Source of the DNA: Acidimicrobiaceae bacterium
GTDB lineage: Bacteria; Actinomycetota; Acidimicrobiia; Acidimicrobiales; Ilumatobacteraceae
Length of the DNA stretch: 39,003 bases
Assembly: GCA_024641005.1 (NCBI GenBank)
Contig: JAHEDX010000037.1
Span: 1-39,003 of the forward strand
Reading direction: 5' to 3'
Made by a program: the position numbers and the translations under genes. The first letter of the stretch is position 1; every line of letters begins with the position of its first letter. Below are positions 24,441-33,614 of the stretch, piece by piece. Under the pieces are notes generated by a model. That model saw nothing but the letters and a program-made list of their open reading frames with translations, was not told where the DNA came from and ran no database searches.

Positions 24441-24707
24441 GTGCGGGTGATCACCGAGCGGCAGCAGGCCATGTTGGAGTTCGAGCGGACGTTCTGGACG
24501 TTCGACGAGCCGAAGGAAGTGCTCGTGCGCGCGCGGTTCCAATGCTCTGCCGACGAGTACTATGCCGAGCTGAACGATTTACTCGAACAGCCCTCGGCAC
24601 TCGAACACGACCCCCTGGTCGTGCGCCGTCTGCAGCGCCAACGTGTGCGCCGTCGCCGAGAGCGGCTCGAGACCGGTACCGACGCTCAGGGAGGCGTGCA
24701 CGCATGA
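24441..24707 (+). CDS. DUF3263 protein
   Basis: A small, mostly helical protein of 86-88 residues. Segments FERTFWTFDEPKEVLVRARF, SADEYYAELNDLLEQP and ALEHDPLVVRRLQRQRVRRR match what I recall of the actinobacterial DUF3263 family (M. tuberculosis Rv0430). The arginine-rich C-terminus suggests nucleic-acid or membrane-surface contact, but no function is known. GTG 24441 or 24447 can start it; neither has a good ribosome site. Its stop overlaps the start of the LytR_C membrane protein (ATGA), so the two are coupled, as are Rv0430 and Rv0431 by neighbourhood. Confidence 0.85.
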   Translation: MRVITERQQAMLEFERTFWTFDEPKEVLVRARFQCSADEYYAELNDLLEQPSALEHDPLVVRRLQRQRVRRRRERLETGTDAQGGVHA

Positions 24708-25402
24708 TTGACGGACCTGATGGCTCGGGTCAGATACCGAGACGCACGACGCGCGTCAGCGATGGTGGTGCTCCGGTCAGTGGTGCGCTCGCCATCGTAT
24801 TGGCCGTACTCGCGGTGGTCGCCGGCTTTCTGATTCTTCGATCGATCAGCGACGGTGGCGAGCAGGCAGCCGACTTTCCCGCCAGCGGTTCGTCAGCAGA
24901 CGATCCGTCCAACTCGCAAGATGTCGCACCCGAGTCCACCGATCCCATCGCGACCCTTCCGACCACCACCACCTTGCCGACGCTGGTCAAGACCGGCGCC
25001 ACGGTGATCGTGGCGAACGCGAACGGCGTGGGCGGTTCGGCGAGTTCGATGAGTCGTGCCCTTGCCACCGACGGCTTCACCATGGTCGACGCCGTGAACT
25101 CGGCCGTCACCATCGGTGATCTCGACATTTCGGTCATCTACTTCGAACCGACTTTGCCCGCTGCGGAGGTCGTCGCCAACTCACTCGCAGCCGTGCTGGG
25201 AGGGGTCGAGACGATCGCTCCGATGCCGGAGACACCGCCCACGAGAGATGGCACGCTCAATGGCGCGTCGGTCCTGTTGATGCTCGGCAACGACAAGGCA
25301 GGCAAGACGCTCGCCGAACTGGCCCCCGAGTTGTCGTCCACGCCGGTAGCCGTGACGAACCCACCGATCGCGGGCGAGGCCACCACGACCACGACGGGCT
25401 GA
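24704..25402 (+). CDS. Membrane-anchored LytR_C-domain protein (VirR-like)
   Basis: 232 residues. A short cytoplasmic N-terminus, one membrane helix (about 28-47), an Asp/Ser/Pro/Thr-rich external linker (about 50-95) and a LytR_C domain (about 98-165) with TVIVANANGVGGSASSMSRAL and VIYFEPTLPAAEVVANSL, then LLMLGNDKAGKTLAEL and a Thr-rich end. M. tuberculosis VirR (Rv0431) has the same build and the same DUF3263 neighbour; VirR ties the membrane to peptidoglycan and affects vesicle release. GGAGG nine bases before the ATG supports the start. It is a paralogue of the lipoprotein at 23029-23676. Confidence 0.85.
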   Translation: MIDGPDGSGQIPRRTTRVSDGGAPVSGALAIVLAVLAVVAGFLILRSISDGGEQAADFPASGSSADDPSNSQDVAPESTDPIATLPTTTTLPTLVKTGATVIVANANGVGGSASSMSRALATDGFTMVDAVNSAVTIGDLDISVIYFEPTLPAAEVVANSLAAVLGGVETIAPMPETPPTRDGTLNGASVLLMLGNDKAGKTLAELAPELSSTPVAVTNPPIAGEATTTTTG

Positions 25403-25454
25403 GGTCGAGCGACGATCTGGCCCTGACGGGCAGGTCGATCTGCTCGGGCGACGC

Positions 25455-26447
25455 TCACGCCTCGTAGTCGCTCAGCAGCTCCCCTGCGATCCGTTCGACA
25501 CACCAGAGCGGTTCGCGAAGCGCTCGCTCCTCGCCGTATCGGTCGGCGATCGCCCAGGTCGGAATCCGATCTCGGACGTCGTCGTCGGCGATGCCGACGA
25601 TCGCTGCGATCGGCACTCCGTATTCGGCGGCCAATTCCGACAGGCTGCCGACGACCTTGCCGTGAAAGCTCTGTGCGTCGAGGTGCCCCTCTCCGGTGAT
25701 CACCAGGTCGGCGTCCGCGATCCGGTCGTACAGTTCGAGCTCGTCGGCAACCAGCTCGAACCCGGCCATCAGGGTGCCCCCGAGTGCGGCCAACATCCCG
25801 GCGATGCCCCCGGCCGCGCCGGATCCTTCGATCGAGGTCACGTCGATCCCGAACTCGCCCTGGTAGCGCTGCGCCAGTTGTTCGAGACGCTTCGTCAGCA
25901 TCTTGATCTGCGTGGGGGTCGCCCCCTTCTGCGGGCCGAACACGCGGGCTGCGTCGACGAATGTGGTGGTGACGTCGCACGCCACGAGCAGTTCGACACC
26001 CTTGAGTCGCGCGGGTGACCGGATCGCCTGGAGGGCGCCGAGGCCTCCGTCAGTGGTGGCCGAGCCGCCGAGCCCGACGATGATGCGCTTCGCCCCGGCG
26101 GTGAGCGCTGCATCGATGAGTTCCCCGGTGCCGGTCGTCGTCGCTTGCAGGGGATCGTTCCCCTCGGCCCCGCCGGCGAGGACCAGCCCACTCGCAAGCG
26201 CCATCTCGATGATCGCGGTGCCACGGTGCATCCGCCACGGAGCGTCGACCGGACGTCCGAGCGGCCCGGTGACCCTGGTGGTCCGGTTTGCTCCGCCGAG
26301 CACGTCGAGCAGACCTTCGCCGCCGTCGGCGAGCGCGATCTCGACACAGTCGTGGCCGCGTTCCCAACAGGCGTGACCGATCGCGGCCGCCACTTCGGCT
26401 GCCGAGGCCGTGCCCCGGAACTTGTCGACGGCTGCAACGACGCGCAT
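25455..26447 (-). CDS. Glycerate kinase (GarK/GlxK type)
   Basis: A 330-residue class I glycerate kinase, which phosphorylates D-glycerate to 2-phosphoglycerate (or 3-phosphoglycerate in some members). Landmarks: DKFRGTASA (8-16), LADGGEGLLDVL (about 39), IEMALASGL, GTGELIDAAL, VGLGGSATTDGG (about 124-135), VFGPQKGATPTQI, GAAGGIAGMLAALGG and VITGEGHLDAQS. Full length for the family. The ATG lies six bases after TAACGT, and that hexamer overlaps the stop codon of the upstream aminotransferase gene. A glycerate/serine-glycine link with the neighbouring aminotransferase is possible but not shown. Confidence 0.93.
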   Translation of the reverse strand: MRVVAAVDKFRGTASAAEVAAAIGHACWERGHDCVEIALADGGEGLLDVLGGANRTTRVTGPLGRPVDAPWRMHRGTAIIEMALASGLVLAGGAEGNDPLQATTTGTGELIDAALTAGAKRIIVGLGGSATTDGGLGALQAIRSPARLKGVELLVACDVTTTFVDAARVFGPQKGATPTQIKMLTKRLEQLAQRYQGEFGIDVTSIEGSGAAGGIAGMLAALGGTLMAGFELVADELELYDRIADADLVITGEGHLDAQSFHGKVVGSLSELAAEYGVPIAAIVGIADDDVRDRIPTWAIADRYGEERALREPLWCVERIAGELLSDYEA

Positions 26448-26453
26448 GTGCTG

Positions 26454-26459
26454 ACGTTA
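26454..26459 (-). promoter_or_regulatory. -10 of glycerate kinase overlapping the upstream stop codon
   Basis: TAACGT, six bases, ATG. The TAA is the stop codon of the aminotransferase gene, so any promoter here lies mostly inside that gene. No convincing -35. Confidence 0.4.
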
Positions 26460-27644
26460 GGCCGCCGGGAGCTCGTTCACGGTCTGAGCGAGTCGTTCGA
26501 CGTCTTCCCGATCGCAGTAGATCTGGGCAGAGACCCGCACCGCGAGCCCCGATCGAGCGACGAGCACCGGGGCCTCGATGCCTGCTCGTTCCAGGGACCC
26601 ACGTAGTCGATCGGCGTCGCGCTGGTTGCTCCCCAACGACGGCGGTAACGGCACGGTGGCCATCGAGCCGACCATCGATTCGGGCGGGGCGAAGGTGGTG
26701 CCCCATGCGTCGGCCAACATCTGGCCCGACCACCACGCGAGCCCGTGGTTGTAGTCACGGATTGCCTCGAGGCCGTACTCGTTCATCAACCCGATCGCGA
26801 AGGGAGCACTCAGGAACGGCGAGGGATCGCGGGTCCCGGGCAGGTCGAACTCGGCGGCGATGCCGTTGTCGAAACCCCAGCTCGTGACGACGGGGCGCAG
26901 ATACGGCTGTTGAGCCGGCGAGGTCCACAGCACCCCACAGCTGCGCGGCGCCCAGGCCCACTTGTGGAGGTTCGCCGAGTACCAATCGACGCCGAGCGAC
27001 TCGATGTCGAGTGCGATGTTGCCCGGAACGTGGGCACCGTCGGCGAGCACCAGGACACCTCTGGCGTGGCACGCCCTGGCGATGTCGGCAACCGGCAGGA
27101 TCAGCGCCGTTGCCGACGTCAGGTGGTCGACCACGAGGATGCGGGTCGCCGCGGACAACCCGCGCTCGATCGCCTCGACGAAGACATGTGGCGGTTCTCC
27201 CGGTGATGGCATGTCGATGGTTCGAAGCGTCGCTCCGGACGTGCGCGCGGCGTACGACGCAGCATTGGCGACACCTCCGTAGCCGAGCGTGGTGACGGCG
27301 ATCTCGTCGCCGTGGCGAAGCGGGAACGAGCGAAGCACGGCGTTCACTCCGGTGGTGATGTTGTCGACGAAGACCAGGTCGTCGGGCGCTGTGCCGACGA
27401 ATGCAGCGACATGGGAGATCGCGTCGCGCATGCGCGACGGTCCTCCGACGGCGGCGTGGTCGGCGAACCCTCGCAGCAGGAACTTCGCCGGGTTTCGTTC
27501 GATCTCGTCGCTCAACGTTCGCTGGAAGTCGAGCACCTCGCGCGGCGGCGCGCCGACGGTCCCGTGGTTGAGATACGTGATCGCCGGGTCGAGCATCCAG
27601 CGGTCGCGTAACGATGAACCGAAGCGCTCGGTGTGGTCATTCAT
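26457..27644 (-). CDS. Class V aminotransferase (isopenicillin N epimerase/cysteine desulfurase-like)
   Basis: A 395-residue fold-type I PLP enzyme. It has YLNHGTVGAPP (about 22-32), VDNITTGVNAVLRSF, TTLGYGGVANA, LVVDHLTSATALILPV, VLADGAHVPGNIALD and the PLP lysine in SANLHKWAWAPR (about 228). This matches the isopenicillin-N-epimerase-like branch, whose members carry out epimerisation, desulfuration or lyase reactions on amino acids; the substrate is not predictable. The ATG at 27644 has AGGAGG five bases before it; the adjacent GTG at 27647 is too close. It is divergent from the sulfur-carrier gene, with about 54 bases between. Confidence 0.88.
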   Translation of the reverse strand: MNDHTERFGSSLRDRWMLDPAITYLNHGTVGAPPREVLDFQRTLSDEIERNPAKFLLRGFADHAAVGGPSRMRDAISHVAAFVGTAPDDLVFVDNITTGVNAVLRSFPLRHGDEIAVTTLGYGGVANAASYAARTSGATLRTIDMPSPGEPPHVFVEAIERGLSAATRILVVDHLTSATALILPVADIARACHARGVLVLADGAHVPGNIALDIESLGVDWYSANLHKWAWAPRSCGVLWTSPAQQPYLRPVVTSWGFDNGIAAEFDLPGTRDPSPFLSAPFAIGLMNEYGLEAIRDYNHGLAWWSGQMLADAWGTTFAPPESMVGSMATVPLPPSLGSNQRDADRLRGSLERAGIEAPVLVARSGLAVRVSAQIYCDREDVERLAQTVNELPAA

Positions 27645-27684
27645 CACGGCCTCCTGTGGCGGAACGAAATCCCGATCATCTCGG

Positions 27685-27690
27685 TAATCT
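27685..27690 (+). promoter_or_regulatory. -10 of the CysO-like gene
   Basis: TAATCT, then eight bases to the ATG; no ribosome site. GGAAC occurs 19 bases further upstream (27661-27665), which could also be read as an ECF-type -35, but this is weak. Confidence 0.4.
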
Positions 27691-27698
27691 TTTCAAGT

Positions 27699-27974
27699 AT
27701 GGCAGTCACCGTTCGCATCCCGACCACCCTTCGCCCCCTCTCGGGTGGCAACAAGTTGGTCGAGGTCGCTCCTGGCACGCTGTCCGAGGTGATCGCCGGC
27801 CTCGAGGCCGCCCACGCCGGCTTTGCCGACCGGTTGCTCGACGAAGCGGGTGCCCTTCGCAAGTTCGTGAACATCTTCGTCGACGACGATGACGTGAGGT
27901 ATCTCGACGGTCTCGACACGGCGGTCGCGGATGGCATCACGGTGAGCATCATCCCGGCTGTCGCCGGAGGCTGA
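27699..27974 (+). CDS. cysO: CysO-like sulfur-carrier protein (MoaD/ThiS fold)
   Basis: A 91-residue ubiquitin-fold carrier ending in the required Gly-Gly (AVAGG). It follows M. tuberculosis CysO closely in my memory: TVRIPTTLRPLSGGNK at the start, KFVNIFVDDDDVRYLDGLDT, and VSIIPAVAGG. CysO as a C-terminal thiocarboxylate gives sulfur to O-phosphoserine in cysteine synthesis by CysM; Mec then releases cysteine. No cysM or mec gene is in the window, so a MoaD-like role is not excluded. It is divergent from a class V PLP enzyme that might supply sulfur (inference). Confidence 0.88.
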   Translation: MAVTVRIPTTLRPLSGGNKLVEVAPGTLSEVIAGLEAAHAGFADRLLDEAGALRKFVNIFVDDDDVRYLDGLDTAVADGITVSIIPAVAGG

Positions 27975-28036
27975 CCCTCGCGAACCGATTCGGTCGGCGA
28001 CGCGCAGCGGCCGGTGGCGGCAGTTCGTTCGACAGA

Positions 28037-28065
28037 TTGCCGCTTAGCACTCTCGGTTGTAGAGT
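28037..28065 (+). promoter_or_regulatory. groEL promoter
   Basis: TTGCCG (28037-28042), a 17-base spacer and TAGAGT (28060-28065). The -10 lies in the right arm of the first CIRCE element and the expected start near 28072 is in the second, so a bound repressor would block the promoter. Confidence 0.7.
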
Positions 28066-28066
28066 G

Positions 28067-28070
<4 letters not shown>
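28044..28070 (+). promoter_or_regulatory. CIRCE element 1 (HrcA operator)
   Basis: TTAGCACTC, nine bases, GAGTGCTAG: the classical CIRCE inverted repeat with one mismatch at the last base. HrcA represses chaperone genes through it until heat shock. Confidence 0.93.
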
Positions 28071-29764
<1,694 letters not shown>

Positions 29765-29782
29765 GCGAGTCCGAAACCGAAT

Positions 29783-29814
29783 GAACGAGCCCGGGCTTCG
29801 GCCCGGGCTCGTTC
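29783..29814 (+). terminator. groEL terminator hairpin
   Basis: A perfect 14-bp stem, GAACGAGCCCGGGC (29783-29796) with its complement at 29801-29814, on the stable tetraloop TTCG, 19 bases after the stop. No U-run follows. Confidence 0.85.
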
Positions 29815-29913
29815 GCGTCCCGGCTGAGTCGCCTGGCCGGGTCATCGCGGCGCTCGACGGGCGCACCACCGGCAACAGCTCGACCGCGGACGCCGTGGCG
29901 AGCCGGGCGAACC

Positions 29914-29919
29914 TAGTCT
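29914..29919 (+). promoter_or_regulatory. -10 of the ATP-grasp/fdhD unit
   Basis: TAGTCT, six bases, GTG 29926; no ribosome site. It lies about 100 bases after the groEL hairpin and is the likely promoter of a two-gene unit. Confidence 0.5.
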
Positions 29920-29925
29920 TGGCCT

Positions 29926-30762
29926 GTGCTAGCCCTGGTCACGTGCCGCAGCGCGATCGATCTCGACGTCGACCTGTCGTTGCTCTGCCGGGAGATGCCC
30001 GAAGCCCGAGTGGTCGTGTGGGACGATCCCGCCGTCGATTGGTCGGCGTTCGAGGCGGTCATCATCCGATCGACCTGGGACTACCACGAGCGGCGCTCCG
30101 ATTTCCTTGACTGGGCGCGTCACGTCGGATCGTCGACATGTCTGTGGAACCCGATCGAGCTCGTCGAATGGAACACCGACAAGCGGTACCTGGCGGAGCT
30201 GTCCCGGGAGGGCATCGCTGTCGTGCCCACCGAGTTCGTCGTGGTCGGTGAGTCGCCATCTCGCTGGCCCGATCTCTCCGGCGATCTGGTGATCAAGCCG
30301 TCGATCGGGGCCGGTTCGAACGGCGTGGTGAGAACCAGGGGCGACAGGCAGGTCGCTCTGGATCACCTGATGTCGGTGCACGCCGCCGGGCTGACGGCGA
30401 TGGTGCAGCCCTATCTCGCACAGATCGACCAACGAGGTGAGACCGGTCTCGTCTTTCTCGGTGGCGTGTTCAGCCATGCAATCGTCAAACAGGCGATCCT
30501 GGCCGCGCCCGTCGTCTTCGAGGGCGGCCTGTACGCCGAGGAGCGGATCGAAGCAGGCACGGCGACAAGAGCCGAAGTAGCGCTCGGGGAGCGGGTCGTC
30601 GCCCGGTTGCCGCGGACCGCCTACGCCAGGATCGACCTGCTGCCGACTCCGGACGGCCCCGTGGTGTTGGAGGTCGAGGTCACCGAGCCTTCGCTGTATC
30701 TCGGCTTCGCTGACGGCGCCCCGGCGCGTGCCGCCGCTGTGTTCCGTAGCCTGGCGTCGTGA
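29926..30762 (+). CDS. ATP-grasp ligase-like protein
   Basis: A 278-residue protein with the ATP-grasp build. An N-terminal Rossmann-like part contains FEAVIIRSTWDYHERRSDFLDWA, a conserved segment of the RimK/glutathione-synthetase-like group found near DcsG-type proteins. The ATP-binding part has DLVIKPSIGAGSNGV (about 120-134) and the metal-binding end PVVLEVEVTEPSLYL (about 245-260). ATP-grasp enzymes join a carboxylate to an amine or thiol through an acyl phosphate; the substrate here is unknown. The GTG start is preceded by a -10-like hexamer and the stop overlaps the fdhD start (GTGA). Confidence 0.87.
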   Translation: MLALVTCRSAIDLDVDLSLLCREMPEARVVVWDDPAVDWSAFEAVIIRSTWDYHERRSDFLDWARHVGSSTCLWNPIELVEWNTDKRYLAELSREGIAVVPTEFVVVGESPSRWPDLSGDLVIKPSIGAGSNGVVRTRGDRQVALDHLMSVHAAGLTAMVQPYLAQIDQRGETGLVFLGGVFSHAIVKQAILAAPVVFEGGLYAEERIEAGTATRAEVALGERVVARLPRTAYARIDLLPTPDGPVVLEVEVTEPSLYLGFADGAPARAAAVFRSLAS

Positions 30763-31559
30763 GTCGGTCTCGCACGCAGCGCTTTCTCGTGACATCGTTC
30801 ACGCCCGACGGCACCCGCCGACGGCCCGACGACCTGATCGTCGAGGAACCGATGACGATCCAGCTCGACGGACACCTGGTCGGCACCACGATGCGTACGC
30901 CGGGCCACGACTTCGAACTGGCGGTCGGGTTCTGCCACACCGATGGTCTGCTCGACGGTCACGCCGTCACCGGCGTGCGCTACTGCGCCAACGGCAGCGC
31001 CGTCGACACCGAGTTCAACGTGGTCACCGTCGACACCGGTGGCCGGGCACCCACTCCGACGCCGCGCTTGGGCACGACCAGTTCCAGTTGTGGCTGGTGC
31101 GGGAGCGAACAACTCGACGAGATGAGCGAACGGCTGTCGCCGGTGCCCGACACCGACCCGATGCCACTCGAGGTGCTGTGCCAGGTGCCGGCCGCCGTTG
31201 CGGCGCAACAGCGATTGTTCGACGCGACCGGCGCCGTACACGCGGCCGCTGCATTCGATCGGTCCGGAGCGCTGCTGATGGTCCGCGAAGATGTCGGCCG
31301 GCACAACGCGGTCGACAAGGTGGTCGGAGCGATGCTCTTGGCCGGCAATGTCCCGGCCACCGGTCTCGGCATGTTCGTCAGCGGCCGAGCCAGCGTCGAG
31401 ATGGTGCAGAAGGCGTGGGCGGCCGGCTTCGGCACGGTCGTGGCGGTCAGCGCGCCCACAGCACTCGCGGTCGAGGCGGCCCGCAGAGCAAACCTGGTGC
31501 TCGCCGGATTCGTGCGTACCGACCGGTTGAACGTCTATTCCCCGGAACGGCTGGCATAG
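30759..31559 (+). CDS. fdhD: FdhD sulfurtransferase for formate dehydrogenase maturation
   Basis: A 266-residue FdhD protein. FdhD passes sulfur from a desulfurase (IscS) to the molybdenum cofactor of formate dehydrogenase. The sulfur-carrying CxxC is C111-G-W-C114 in TSSSCGWCG. Other landmarks: VEEPMTIQLDG, MRTPGHDFELAVGF, MVREDVGRHNAVDKVVG (about 175-190) and FVSGRASVEMVQKAW. No formate dehydrogenase gene is in the window. It is coupled to the ATP-grasp gene by a four-base overlap; TAGCCT (30747-30752) six bases before the GTG may also give a separate leaderless transcript. Confidence 0.95.
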   Translation: MSRSRTQRFLVTSFTPDGTRRRPDDLIVEEPMTIQLDGHLVGTTMRTPGHDFELAVGFCHTDGLLDGHAVTGVRYCANGSAVDTEFNVVTVDTGGRAPTPTPRLGTTSSSCGWCGSEQLDEMSERLSPVPDTDPMPLEVLCQVPAAVAAQQRLFDATGAVHAAAAFDRSGALLMVREDVGRHNAVDKVVGAMLLAGNVPATGLGMFVSGRASVEMVQKAWAAGFGTVVAVSAPTALAVEAARRANLVLAGFVRTDRLNVYSPERLA

Positions 31560-31621
31560 CCCGCCCGATCCGGCGGCGAGCGGTCCGACGACTGCGCCGA
31601 CCCGACCGGTTGCCGCGTCGG

Positions 31622-31627
31622 TAGCCT
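31622..31627 (+). promoter_or_regulatory. -10 of the coproheme decarboxylase gene
   Basis: TAGCCT, six bases, ATG 31634. No Shine-Dalgarno and no clear -35. Confidence 0.45.
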
Positions 31628-31633
31628 GCATCC

Positions 31634-32287
31634 ATGCGCATGGAAACGGGCGTCTGCGTCCTTCACCTCTTCTGCACACCGGGCAAGAACGCGGACCGTG
31701 ATGCCGTCAAGGCGGCGGTCAAGGCGGCCGAGGAGCAAGAGTGCCAGGTCGTCACGGCTGCGATCCTCGGCCACAAAGGCGACATCGCGATCATGGCGCT
31801 GGGGCCCGATGTGCAAGCCCTGCGCCGGCTCCAGACCGGTTTGCAGCAAGCCGGGCTGCGGGTCGTCGACAGCTATCTGTCGATCACCGAGGTGAGCGAG
31901 TACGCGAAGGGCATGCCCGAAGAGGCGCTCCAGGCGCGGCTGTATCCACAGTTGCCGCCGCCCGACAAGCCTGCGTTCTGCTTCTACCCGATGAGCAAGC
32001 GGCGCGAGGCCCATGCAAACTGGTACGCGACGCCCTTTGAAGAGCGTCGCGACATGATGATGGAGCATGGCGGCAGCGGCCGGAAGTTCGCCGGCAAGAT
32101 CGTGCAACTCGTCACCGGATCGACCGGTCTCGACGACTACGAGTGGGGAGTCACGCTGTTCGGCGTCAACCTCGAGGTGATCAAGGACGTCGTGTACACG
32201 TTGCGCTACGACAAGGGCTCGGCGCTGTACGGCGACTTCGGCAGGTTCTACGTCGGCTATCTCGCGTACATCGACGATGTGATCTGA
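31634..32287 (+). CDS. chdC: Coproheme decarboxylase (HemQ), chlorite-dismutase family
   Basis: A 217-residue member of the chlorite dismutase/HemQ family, which turns coproheme III into heme b with peroxide, the last step of the coproporphyrin-dependent pathway. The second domain carries FYPMSKRREAHANWY with Tyr118 at the place of the catalytic tyrosine, FEERRDMMMEHG with His145 as likely heme ligand, GKIVQLVTGSTGLDDYEWGVTLF and FGRFYVGYLAYID. The first domain is short, so the protein is about 30 residues smaller than Firmicute forms. The YPMSKRR and TGSTGLDDYEWGVTLF parts look more like Firmicute ChdC than the usual actinobacterial ones, as I remember both. No other heme gene is next to it. 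Confidence 0.9.
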   Translation: MRMETGVCVLHLFCTPGKNADRDAVKAAVKAAEEQECQVVTAAILGHKGDIAIMALGPDVQALRRLQTGLQQAGLRVVDSYLSITEVSEYAKGMPEEALQARLYPQLPPPDKPAFCFYPMSKRREAHANWYATPFEERRDMMMEHGGSGRKFAGKIVQLVTGSTGLDDYEWGVTLFGVNLEVIKDVVYTLRYDKGSALYGDFGRFYVGYLAYIDDVI

Positions 32288-32321
32288 CGGTCCGCCGGAG
32301 CGACCTCGTCGATGGCTCGGG

Positions 32322-33590
32322 TCAGGGCACCTCGAAGCTCTGCGTGTCTGTTTCGATGCCGTCAGCGTCGAAACCGAACGATTCGAACCAGGCACGAGAC
32401 GGGTCTCCCGCGCTATTGGACAAATCGACGCTGCCGGAGGCGCCGTTGTAGTCGATCTGCAGGTTCTGGTCGATCAGCGCCGCACATGCTTCGAACGAGC
32501 TGCACAAGCGTCCACCGCTGGCGACTTCTCCCATCTTCGCCTTGATGTGATTGGGGGCGTCCGACCCGGCGACGATCGTCGCGAGCGCGATCAGGTTGAC
32601 GCAGTCGAGGGCGTGAGCAGTGAAGAACCCTTCGGGCCCATCCGATGTTACGGCGCGTGCCTTGGGCGCGATGCCGATCAGCCGATCGCGGAATCCGGAT
32701 GACAGGCTCTGGATGTTCTGTCTGGCGTTACGGATCGCGTCGTTCACGATGACACGTCGAAGCCCCGTGGTCGTGGTCCCGTCGAGCGCTGCCAGCAGCC
32801 GGCTGCCGTCGTCGGCATCACCCAACACCACGATCACCCCTGGCGAACCGGCGAGCAATTCGGCGGCGACGCCGGAGAGATCCTCCTGATCGCTGCTGAA
32901 CCCGACTTCGGCCAGCAGATCGAGGTCTCGACGGCGGGCCTCGGCCGTGAAGCTCTCGGCAAGTCCGCGGCCGTATGGGTCGTCGAGGTAGCCGACGGCC
33001 ATCGACGTCTCGCCGGTGTCCTCGACCCGTCGAGCGATCGCGGTCATCTGGAGCGAATCGCTGGGAGCGGTCCGGAAGAAGAACCCGTTGTCCGGATAGT
33101 TGTCGAGCAGCATCGCGGTCGCCGTCGGCGAACAGGTGACCACTCCGGTCGAGGGGTGCACCATGTTGTCGAGTTCAGCGAGAGCGACACGCGACGAGGC
33201 AGGTCCGATGATGGCGTCGACGCCGGCAGCGAGCAGCTCATTCGGACCTATGCCCGCACCCTCGTCGACGACATCGTCGACGGTGACCGGCCTGCCCAGC
33301 ACCCCGCCGGCGGCATTGATGTGCGCCACTGCAGCGTCGATGGCGGCGATCATCGGCTCACCCAGCGAGGCTCCCTCACCAGTTCGCGGTAGGTAGATCC
33401 CCAGCTGCAGGATGCCGTCGTTCGGTCGCACGATCGTGGTGGTCGTCGTGTTCTGGACGGTGGTACTGGCCGCGGTCCCGTCCGAGTCGTCGCCGCCCGT
33501 GCACGCTGCGAGCACCGACATCGTGACGATCACGGCCAGTGCACCGCGGGCGGCTGCGCGACGGTGGGAGCGCTGGTGGAGGGCGGACAC
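32322..33590 (-). CDS. Periplasmic-binding-protein-like lipoprotein (branched-chain amino acid type)
   Basis: A 422-residue lipoprotein: signal peptide with lipobox LAAC at about 29, a Ser/Thr-rich linker, then a two-lobe Peripla_BP_6 domain (LQLGIYLPRTGEGASLGEPMIAAIDAAVAHINAAGGVLG, split over about 60-100; IIGPASSRVALA; YLDDPYGRGLAESF; PGVIVVLGDADDGSRLL). Such proteins bind amino acids or related small molecules for ABC import or as sensors. No permease or ATPase gene is next to it, so it may serve a remote transporter. GTG 33590 lies seven bases after TATCGT without a ribosome site. It is divergent from the small gene at 33615, only 24 bases away. Confidence 0.88.
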   Translation of the reverse strand: MSALHQRSHRRAAARGALAVIVTMSVLAACTGGDDSDGTAASTTVQNTTTTTIVRPNDGILQLGIYLPRTGEGASLGEPMIAAIDAAVAHINAAGGVLGRPVTVDDVVDEGAGIGPNELLAAGVDAIIGPASSRVALAELDNMVHPSTGVVTCSPTATAMLLDNYPDNGFFFRTAPSDSLQMTAIARRVEDTGETSMAVGYLDDPYGRGLAESFTAEARRRDLDLLAEVGFSSDQEDLSGVAAELLAGSPGVIVVLGDADDGSRLLAALDGTTTTGLRRVIVNDAIRNARQNIQSLSSGFRDRLIGIAPKARAVTSDGPEGFFTAHALDCVNLIALATIVAGSDAPNHIKAKMGEVASGGRLCSSFEACAALIDQNLQIDYNGASGSVDLSNSAGDPSRAWFESFGFDADGIETDTQSFEVP

Positions 33591-33597
33591 GGACCTC

Positions 33598-33603
33598 ACG
33601 ATA
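33598..33603 (-). promoter_or_regulatory. -10 of the solute-binding lipoprotein gene
   Basis: TATCGT, seven bases, GTG 33590. It fits into a 24-base divergent gap, so its -35 would lie inside the oppositely oriented gene. Confidence 0.45.
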
Positions 33604-33614
33604 GAAGAGATGAG

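Noticed and set aside
25403-25454. Terminator between the LytR_C and glycerate kinase genes
   Set aside because: Only a four-base GCCC/GGGC stem with a possible bulged extension is visible; not enough to list as a feature.
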